NCBI GenBank assembly: GCA_038247995.1
Contig: JBBRUG010000110.1
Span: 1-16,562 of the forward strand
DNA length: 16,562 bases
Direction: 5' to 3'
Origin: JBBRUG01 sp038247995
GTDB taxonomy: Bacteria > Chloroflexota > Chloroflexia > Chloroflexales > Chloroflexaceae
Made by a program: the position numbers and the translations under genes. Each line of letters starts with the position of its first letter. Positions within the stretch are counted from its first letter, which is position 1. The notes below the pieces were generated by a model that was not told the DNA's origin, ran no database searches, and worked only from the letters and a program-made list of their open reading frames with translations. Positions 11,969-16,562 of this stretch are shown piece after piece.

Positions 11969-14616
11969 AGGATGAGGGATGAGGGATGAGAGATGAAGGA
12001 TGAAGGATGAAGGATGAAGGATGAAGGATGAAGGATGAAGGATGAAGGATGAAGGATGAAGGATGAAGGATGAAGGATGAGGGATGAAGGATGAACTGCG
12101 GCATGCTGCTCGAAGGCAGAGAGCAAGGCGTGAAGGTACGTCTTCAGCGTTCCGCCTTCATCTTTCAGCCTTTGCAGCAGTGCCGCCAGGGGCAGTCCCT
12201 CGTCGACGAAGACCTGCACATAGCCCTCCGGCTCCGCCAGCGTGAGCGCACGACCGAGCGCGGCGTGTGCTGCGGCACGATCGCCCCGCGCCGCATGGGC
12301 GCGACTCTGTAGCACGAGGATCGTGAGCACGCTGCCCGTCCTGCCGCCGGCTTCCGCTGCGGCGAGTAGCCGCGAAAGCAGCATGAGCGCGTCGCGCAGC
12401 GCGCCCTCGTCGCGGCGCTGCCCATAGTCGGCGAGCCACACCCGCGCCGCAGTCAGATGCGCGAACTCGCGCCCATAACTCAGTTCGTCATCGGGGCCGA
12501 TCCCGCTGGTCTGAACCCACGTCAGTGCGCGGTCGAGCCGCCCCTGCCTGAGCCGTAGCTGTGCTTCGAGCGCCGCGAGCGGGCGCAACTCGGGCAGCGG
12601 CGTGCGAACGTACTGCTGCCGAGCCTGGTCGAGCAGGTCGAGCGCCCCACTCACATCGCCGGCGGCCTCACTGAGCCGGGCCGACGCCAGGAGCCAGCGA
12701 TAGCGTCCGTCCACCAGCAGGGACTCGGAATGATCCGGCTCGCTCGCACGGAGGGTCTGCGCGGCGGCGTCCCGATCGCCCCGTTCGAGCTGGATCAGCG
12801 CGTAGCTGATGTCCAGATAGCTCGCGACTGGGTCTAGCCCCGCTACATCCCGGCGTGCCCGACGGTACTCCTCCACGGCATCGCGGAGCCGGCCCTGGGC
12901 GATCCGCACCTCGATCAGGCCGAAGACCCCGACCAGGGCGAAGTCGACGTTGTCCGCCCGGCGCATCTGCGCCACCCAGCCGGCAAAGGCGTCGTAGGCC
13001 GTCGCCAACTCGCCGTTCGCCCAACTGGTCAGCCCCAGCAGCACCGCCGCCTGTGCCCGCAGCATTGTCTGCGTTTCAGGGCTCTGTGCGAGGACGTCCT
13101 GGGCATGGCGTGCGGCTGCGGCGCTATCGCCGCGGGCCTGGGCGCTATAGGCCCGGGCGAAGGCGATCATCCCGGGGAGTGCCACGACCTGCTCCGCATC
13201 ATCCGCGTCGGGGCTGCGGGCTGCGGGCTCCAGCCAGCGCTCGGCATCGCGCAGACGGGCCTCGCTGCCCTCCAGGTCGCCATTGTCCATCAGCGCCCAG
13301 GCAAGCTGAACGCTCAGCACCGGCCGGTCGCGGATGGTCGCCTCGGGCAACTGCCGAACCCGGGCGAGCCACGCGGCCGACTGGAAGCTGCGGTCCATGC
13401 CCTGCCAGGAGCGCTCGGCCAGATGGGCCAGGCGGACATCATCCTGGGCTGCTGCGGCGTGGTAAAACGCCTCGACTTCGAGTTGCTGCGCTTCAAACCA
13501 CAGGCTCGCCCGGGCGTGAAGCTCGGCCAGGCTGCCGACGCCCTGGTTGGATCCGCCGGCAAGCCGCTGCGTGAGTTGCTGCCGAAGCGCTTCGGCAAAG
13601 AGGTGGTGGTAGCGATACCAGCGCCGCTCGTCGTCCAGGGGGACGAGGAACAGGTTGGCCCGCTCTAGCTGGGCAAGGATGCAGGCTGAAGGATGCGGGT
13701 GAGCCGCGTCGCTTTCATCATTCATCCTTCCGCCTGCATCCTTTAAGACCGCGTCGCAGAGCGGCCCGCAGAGGCGGTCGAGGATGGCGGTGTGGAGCAG
13801 GAAGCGCTGGATCGGTGCGGGCTGCTGGTCGATCACCTCCGCGACAAGGTAATCCAGGAGGAGGCGGTGGCTGCCGGCGAACGAGCGGATGCGCCCGGCG
13901 ACATCGGTGGCGTCGCGCAGCGAGAGCGCAGCCAGTTGCAGCCCGGCGGCCCAGCCCTCGGTGCGCGCGGCGAGCAGCGCAGCCTGATCTGCCGCCAACG
14001 CAAGCCCCATCACCTCGCGCAGAAAGGCGGCGGCCTCGGCGGGGGTGAAGCGCAGGTCGGCGGCGCGCAACTCGCTAAGCTGGTCGCGGGCGCGGAGGCG
14101 GGCCAATGGCAGGGCGGGGTCCTCGCGGCTGATCAGGATGAGGTGGAGTTGCGGCGGCATGTGCTCAACCAGAAACGTCAGCGCGCGGTCGGTCTCGGCG
14201 GCGGCGGCGGCATGGTAGTCGTCAAGCACGAGGAGCAGGGGCGCGGTATGGGCGGCGACATCGTTGAGCAGCGCGGTCAGGATCGCCTGGGCAGCCGGCG
14301 GCTCGGGCGCGCCGAGCAGCGCCAGCGCAGCCGCGCCTACCCCTGGCGTCTGGGCCTGGAGGGCGGCGATGAGATGGGCAAGCAGGCGGGCCACGTCGCG
14401 GTCCTCGGCGTCGAGCGACAGCCAGGCGACTGAGCGCTCGAGACCGGCGACCCACGCGCTGACCAGGGTCGTCTTGCCGAAGCCTGCGGGCGCCGCGACG
14501 AGGGTGAGCACACGGTGCAGCCCCGCGTTCAGCCGCGCGATGAGTGCGGGGCGGGCGAGAGCGTTCGGTCGTGACGGCGGGACAAAGAGCTTAGTTGTGA
14601 GCACCTGGGTCGGCAT
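11953..14616 (-). CDS. MalT-like LuxR-family regulator, N-terminal part (HTH frameshifted)
   Basis: A large cytoplasmic STAND-type ATP-dependent regulator. MPTQVLTTKLFVPPSRPNAL is the classic MalT/LAL-like start. Walker A (APAGFGKTT) is at 42-50 and Walker B (LLLVLDDYH) at 127-135. A winged-helix region holds LFLVPLDDERRWYRYHHLF (322-340). About 500 residues of TPR-like helices follow, to QRLKDEGGTLKTYLHALL. The frame then enters the heptamer array (HPSSFIL repeats) and stops at 11953 without a DNA-binding domain, 887 residues in all. The GerE domain follows in another frame; corrected, the protein would be about 953 residues, normal for the family. Residues 292-314 are an in-frame insertion encoded by an inverted repeat. 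TATAAT lies 7 nt before the ATG, suggesting a leaderless transcript. The inducer is unknown. Either phase-variable OFF state, recent mutation or assembly error. Confidence 0.92.
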   Translation of the reverse strand: MPTQVLTTKLFVPPSRPNALARPALIARLNAGLHRVLTLVAAPAGFGKTTLVSAWVAGLERSVAWLSLDAEDRDVARLLAHLIAALQAQTPGVGAAALALLGAPEPPAAQAILTALLNDVAAHTAPLLLVLDDYHAAAAAETDRALTFLVEHMPPQLHLILISREDPALPLARLRARDQLSELRAADLRFTPAEAAAFLREVMGLALAADQAALLAARTEGWAAGLQLAALSLRDATDVAGRIRSFAGSHRLLLDYLVAEVIDQQPAPIQRFLLHTAILDRLCGPLCDAVLKDAGGRMNDESDAAHPHPSACILAQLERANLFLVPLDDERRWYRYHHLFAEALRQQLTQRLAGGSNQGVGSLAELHARASLWFEAQQLEVEAFYHAAAAQDDVRLAHLAERSWQGMDRSFQSAAWLARVRQLPEATIRDRPVLSVQLAWALMDNGDLEGSEARLRDAERWLEPAARSPDADDAEQVVALPGMIAFARAYSAQARGDSAAAARHAQDVLAQSPETQTMLRAQAAVLLGLTSWANGELATAYDAFAGWVAQMRRADNVDFALVGVFGLIEVRIAQGRLRDAVEEYRRARRDVAGLDPVASYLDISYALIQLERGDRDAAAQTLRASEPDHSESLLVDGRYRWLLASARLSEAAGDVSGALDLLDQARQQYVRTPLPELRPLAALEAQLRLRQGRLDRALTWVQTSGIGPDDELSYGREFAHLTAARVWLADYGQRRDEGALRDALMLLSRLLAAAEAGGRTGSVLTILVLQSRAHAARGDRAAAHAALGRALTLAEPEGYVQVFVDEGLPLAALLQRLKDEGGTLKTYLHALLSAFEQHAAVHPSSLILHPSSFILHPSSFILHPSSFILHPSSFISHPSSLILWSSH
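11970..12095. repeat. 18-copy heptanucleotide tandem array inside a regulator gene
   Basis: The plus strand reads 18 consecutive 7-nt units with no interruption (126 nt). Units 1-3 are GGATGAG, unit 4 is AGATGAA, units 5-15 are GGATGAA, unit 16 is GGATGAG and units 17-18 are GGATGAA. On the coding strand the unit is TTCATCC. It is open in all three frames, giving the repeating peptide FILHPSS every 21 nt. The 11 identical central units indicate recent expansion or homogenisation, and changing copy number by one shifts the reading frame. Confidence 0.97.
13675..13743. repeat. Inverted repeat inserted in frame in the MalT-like gene
   Basis: The arms 13675-13695 and 13723-13743 are reverse complements over 21 bp with one mismatch (AAGGATGCAGGC and GCCTGCATCCTT at their outer parts) around a 27-nt loop. 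One exact TTCATCC unit (13721-13727) and the GAAGGATG word recall the big array. The whole element is 69 nt, 23 codons, and encodes the low-complexity residues 292-314, where family members usually have a variable linker. Confidence 0.75.
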
Positions 14617-14623
14617 GGTGCTT

Positions 14624-14629
14624 ATTATA
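14624..14629 (-). promoter_or_regulatory. -10 box of the MalT-like gene (leaderless candidate)
   Basis: On the minus strand a perfect TATAAT occupies 14629-14624, seven nt before the ATG at 14616. Transcription would start at about 14617, so the mRNA would have almost no leader, and indeed no Shine-Dalgarno is present. No -35 hexamer is seen 17 nt upstream, as in activator-dependent promoters. Confidence 0.55.
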
Positions 14630-14667
14630 GGCGAATGCGCGTCGCCCGGCGGCGCTCGCTACTCCTC

Positions 14668-14691
14668 GGCATACCTCGGAGGAGGTATGCC
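14668..14691. promoter_or_regulatory. Perfect inverted repeat, candidate operator (copy 2)
   Basis: GGCATACCTC (14668-14677), GGAG, then GAGGTATGCC (14682-14691): a perfect 10-bp inverted repeat with a 4-bp spacer. Its first 20 bases recur at 11712-11731 with one change. The centre is about 62 bp upstream of the predicted start of the regulator transcript, a typical activator position, and 163 bp upstream of the intact DUF4386 gene, so it could serve both directions. Confidence 0.65.
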
Positions 14692-14842
14692 ATGACGCTG
14701 CTGCAACGGTATGGTGGAGCGGTACCGACGCCAGGAGTGATCGGAATCAAACCGCAGCAGTCGCTCGGAACTGGCGTAAGGGCGGCTCGCGCGCCGCCTC
14801 GACGGCTGCCGAACAACCGATGTGGTTTTATGGAGCGGAATA

Positions 14843-15541
14843 ATGCACGTCAATCAACCCAAGCCGACATTCGATCCAACCGCTCGCCTGATCGGGGCCT
14901 CGTTTCTCGTCTCGACGACCGCATACATACTTGGCAGCGGTCTCATCGAGTCCGCCCTCGCCACCGCCGACAACGCGCAGTTCGCGGCGAACAGCGGCAG
15001 GCTCGTCAGCGGCGTGCTGCTCCAACTGGTAAACAGCGCCGCAGTGGTGGTCATCGGCGTCCTGTTCTACCCGCTCCTCCGCCGATCGAGCGAGCCGATT
15101 GCCCTTGGCTACGTCAGCGCCAGGGTGATCGAGAGCGTCCTGCTGGCCCTTGGCGGACTCGTCACCCTGGCCATGCTCGCCACCGGCCAAGGACCAGCGG
15201 CGGAATCAGGTCCAGTGCTGGTCGCAGTCAGCGCGGTCGCCTATCAGATAGCGATGATCGCCCTTGGCCTGGGGAGTCTGCCCTTCTGCGCGCTGCTCTT
15301 CCGAACCCGGCTCATCCCGCGCTGGCTCTCCGCCCTTGGCCTGGTGGGGTACACGACGCTGCTGGTCGGCTCGGTGCTGGAGCTGTACGGCATCAACCTG
15401 CACCTGCTTCACAACCTGCCGGGCGGCGTCTTCGAGCTTATCCTGCCGCTCTGGCTCCTCGCGCGCGGCTTCACGCAGGTTCCGCCGCGTGAAGGGCTGG
15501 GCATGGCCAACGATCGGGTGCGAACCACCGTTTCCAGCTAG
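14843..15541 (+). CDS. DUF4386 family membrane protein
   Basis: A 232-residue integral membrane protein with about six transmembrane helices. TARLIGASFLVSTTAYILG opens the first helix, PLLRRSSEPIALGYVSARVIE follows helix two, and LFRTRLIPRWLSALGLVGY precedes the last helices; together these are typical of DUF4386. Function is not established. ATG at 14843 is chosen because GGAG (14832-14835) lies 7 nt upstream; a GTG at 14822 is also in frame but has no such site. It is divergent from the MalT-like regulator, with a perfect inverted repeat in the shared 226-bp region. A truncated paralogue sits at the other end of the regulator. Regulation by the MalT-like protein is a reasonable inference. 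Confidence 0.88.
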   Translation: MHVNQPKPTFDPTARLIGASFLVSTTAYILGSGLIESALATADNAQFAANSGRLVSGVLLQLVNSAAVVVIGVLFYPLLRRSSEPIALGYVSARVIESVLLALGGLVTLAMLATGQGPAAESGPVLVAVSAVAYQIAMIALGLGSLPFCALLFRTRLIPRWLSALGLVGYTTLLVGSVLELYGINLHLLHNLPGGVFELILPLWLLARGFTQVPPREGLGMANDRVRTTVSS

Positions 15542-15610
15542 CCTAACACCTCAGCCAGCTCTTCCGGGCGCTTCCCATACGGATTATTTGTCCGCGTCGT
15601 CAGCCGCGCA

Positions 15611-15633
15611 AGCAGCACCGCAGCCGGTGCGCT
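15611..15633 (+). terminator. Short hairpin after the DUF4386 gene
   Basis: GCACCG (15615-15620) pairs with CGGTGC (15625-15630) around CAGC, extended by AGC/GCT across a bulged A. It lies about 70 nt past the DUF4386 stop and has no U-tract, so terminator function is doubtful. Confidence 0.25.
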
Positions 15634-15700
15634 GAACAGAACAGGAGGTAATGTCTTTCTGCGGGTGGCCACACCGAACTCCTGCAGTGGATTCACGCCC

Positions 15701-15730
15701 TCAGTGTCTCAGTGTGCTGTGCTTCAGTGT
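15701..15730 (+). repeat. Three TCAGTGT direct repeats upstream of the GT39 gene
   Basis: TCAGTGT occurs at 15701-15707, 15709-15715 and 15724-15730, the last directly abutting the TATAAT box. The spacings are 8 and 15 nt. They could be regulator half-sites covering the -35 region, which lacks a recognisable hexamer, or simply degenerate repeat sequence. Confidence 0.45.
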
Positions 15731-15736
15731 TATAAT
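15728..15736 (+). promoter_or_regulatory. Extended -10 promoter of the GT39 gene
   Basis: TGTTATAAT (15728-15736) is a perfect extended -10 element (TGnTATAAT). The hexamer ends 9 nt before the ATG at 15746, predicting a transcript with a leader of only a few nucleotides. No Shine-Dalgarno is present in the short space. Confidence 0.6.
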
Positions 15737-15745
15737 CGGCGGCTG

Positions 15746-16562
15746 ATGAAGAAGTTGTTCCACAGCCCAGTCGTCGGTGTGTTTCTGGTAGCGCTGGCGG
15801 CCTTCCTGCCGCGGGTGATCGGTCTGCGCGATTTTCTGACCACCGATGAAGCATACCATTGGATCACGCGCACCGAGCGTTTCGCCGCCGCCATCGCCGC
15901 GGGGCGCTGGGCCGATACGATCCTCACCGGCCACCCCGGCGTGAGCCTGATGTGGCTCGGCAGCCTCGGCCAGCGCATGGAGTACTGGGCGATCACGCTG
16001 GGCCTGGCAGAGCCAACCGATCGGCTCGGCTACCTTGCCTGGCTGCGCCTGGGGCCGGTGCTCGCGCATACGTTGCTGATCAGCGGCGGTTACCTGCTGT
16101 TGCGGCGGCTCTTTGCCCCGCCGGTCGCCCTCGTTGCCGCCTTGTTCTGGGCCACCTCGCCCTTCCTCGTGGCCCACGGGCGCCTGTTGCACCTCGACGC
16201 GCTGCTCACCACCTTTGCCACACTTGTCGTGCTTACCGCCTTGCTCACCGCCCGCGCTGAGCGCCCCCTCCCCTGGCTGCTCGGATCGGGCGCGCTGATG
16301 GGCCTGGCGCTGCTCACCAAAGGCCCGGCACTGATCATGCTGCCCTTTGTGGGCCTGCTCTGGTTTACCCTGGCGGCGATTGCTGCACCGCCACCCCGGC
16401 GGGGCGTCGCTACTGCATCCACACCTGTACCGACGCCCCGCCGGGGCGTTCAAGGCCGATCACAGCCCGGCTTCGCCATCATCAATCCGCATGGCCGCAG
16501 CGAGCGCCAGCGCGTTGCGAAGGATGGATGTCCCGTACTTCCGTGCGAGTTGGAGTACTACA
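15746..16562 (+). CDS. GT39-type membrane glycosyltransferase, partial and possibly interrupted
   Basis: The first 214 codons encode a membrane GT-C glycosyltransferase of the ArnT/PMT-like GT39 group, which transfers a sugar from a polyprenyl-phosphate donor on the outer face of the membrane. After an N-terminal helix comes TTDEAYHWITRTERF (32-46) with the acidic pair D34-E35. The family motif GRLLHLDALLTTF (145-157) and LALLTKGPALIMLPFVGLLW (187-206) follow, with at least four hydrophobic segments. From about residue 215 the frame turns into Pro/Arg-rich, non-hydrophobic sequence (PPPRRGVATASTPVPTPRRG) encoded by an inverted repeat, and remains unlike GT39 up to the window edge at residue 272. 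Either a variable loop has absorbed a repeat or the gene is disrupted. The C-terminal half lies outside the window. Start: ATG 15746, 9 nt after TATAAT. Confidence 0.85.
   Translation, partial: MKKLFHSPVVGVFLVALAAFLPRVIGLRDFLTTDEAYHWITRTERFAAAIAAGRWADTILTGHPGVSLMWLGSLGQRMEYWAITLGLAEPTDRLGYLAWLRLGPVLAHTLLISGGYLLLRRLFAPPVALVAALFWATSPFLVAHGRLLHLDALLTTFATLVVLTALLTARAERPLPWLLGSGALMGLALLTKGPALIMLPFVGLLWFTLAAIAAPPPRRGVATASTPVPTPRRGVQGRSQPGFAIINPHGRSERQRVAKDGCPVLPCELEYY
16394..16446. repeat. GC-rich inverted repeat, possible dispersed or mobile element end
   Basis: CCCCGGCGGGGCGTCG (16394-16409) and CGACGCCCCGCCGGGG (16431-16446) are perfect 16-bp reverse complements around a 21-nt spacer. Each arm itself contains a near-palindrome (CCCCGGCGGGG). 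It begins where the glycosyltransferase loses family resemblance. It could be a bidirectional terminator carried by an inserted segment or a REP-like dispersed repeat. Confidence 0.75.
16460..16562 (-). CDS. Possible C-terminus of an unidentified protein (partial)
   Basis: On the minus strand an open frame enters from the window edge and ends in TGA at 16462-16460. Its 33 residues (VVLQLARKYGTSILRNALAL, then AAAMRIDDGEAGL) form a natural-looking amphipathic helix with a short acidic tail, more protein-like than the plus-strand reading of the same DNA. The inverted repeat at 16394-16446 lies just after its stop, as a terminator would. It may be the end of a transposase or other inserted gene; I do not recognise the family. 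Confidence 0.3.
   Translation of the reverse strand, partial: VVLQLARKYGTSILRNALALAAAMRIDDGEAGL

Noticed and set aside
11970..12095. Array as a CRISPR
   Set aside because: Units are 7 nt and contiguous with no spacers.
11667..12104. Third frame through the heptamer array as a separate protein (FILHPSS repeats then Arg/Ala-rich)
   Set aside because: It is only the array being open in all frames; what follows is the HTH-coding DNA in the wrong phase.
14692..15492. Plus-strand ATG at 14692 with GGAGGT 5 nt upstream, opening a long frame
   Set aside because: The ribosome-binding-like bases are part of the inverted repeat, and the frame mostly overlaps the DUF4386 gene in another phase with Arg/Pro-rich, non-homologous sequence; a short leader peptide is not excluded.
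15650..15745. 31-codon frame starting ATG at 15651 after AGGAGGT
   Set aside because: Spacing between the ribosome-binding site and ATG is about 1 nt, the frame overlaps the GT39 promoter, and the peptide resembles nothing.

Overview
The window (about 60% GC, large intact genes, no RNA genes seen) looks like a chromosomal segment of a Chloroflexota bacterium, most likely class Chloroflexia. That placement is inferred from the gene mix: a MalT-type giant LuxR regulator beside DUF4386 membrane proteins, an Fe-S photolyase, DUF3054 and ABA4-like membrane proteins, a GT39 glycosyltransferase, and heptanucleotide tandem repeats inside genes. It is not proven by a marker phylogeny.

Layout. 1-133 holds no recognisable gene. 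134-1915 (-) is recN. 2194-3613 (+) is a coupled pair, a polytopic membrane protein and an ABA4-like protein. 3687-4637 (-) is an aldo/keto reductase with a clear promoter and a G-rich tract behind it. 5107-7127 (+) is a likely operon of a small coiled-coil protein with a J-like HPD motif and an Fe-S (6-4)-type photolyase. Its end overlaps a convergent MarR gene (7072-7521, -), which is divergent from a DUF3054 gene (7635-8039, +). A perfect 36-bp palindrome separates DUF3054 from an LCAT-like lipase (8127-9629, -). A DsrE-like protein (9771-10136, -), an IS66 transposase remnant and an alpha/beta hydrolase (10674-11474, +) follow.

The most unusual part is 11475-15541. A MalT-like regulator (-) carries an exact 18-copy heptamer array (11970-12095) between its TPR-like region and its LuxR DNA-binding domain. 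In this sequence the two halves are in different frames. Adding one unit or removing two restores a single protein of about 950 residues, and a one-copy version would read straight through a natural-looking linker. This is the arrangement expected of a phase-variable ON/OFF switch. The regulator is flanked by two DUF4386 genes, one truncated (11475-11648, -) and one intact (14843-15541, +). A 20-bp element, identical but for one base, lies upstream of each; next to the regulator's own promoter it forms a perfect inverted repeat. A second inverted repeat containing the same heptamer word is inserted in frame in the ATPase half of the regulator.

The window ends in a GT39-type glycosyltransferase (15746->16562, +). 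Its frame runs into a GC-rich inverted repeat and non-homologous sequence, so it may be interrupted by a dispersed or mobile element. Both the regulator and the glycosyltransferase have TATAAT within 10 nt of the start codon, suggesting leaderless or nearly leaderless transcripts.
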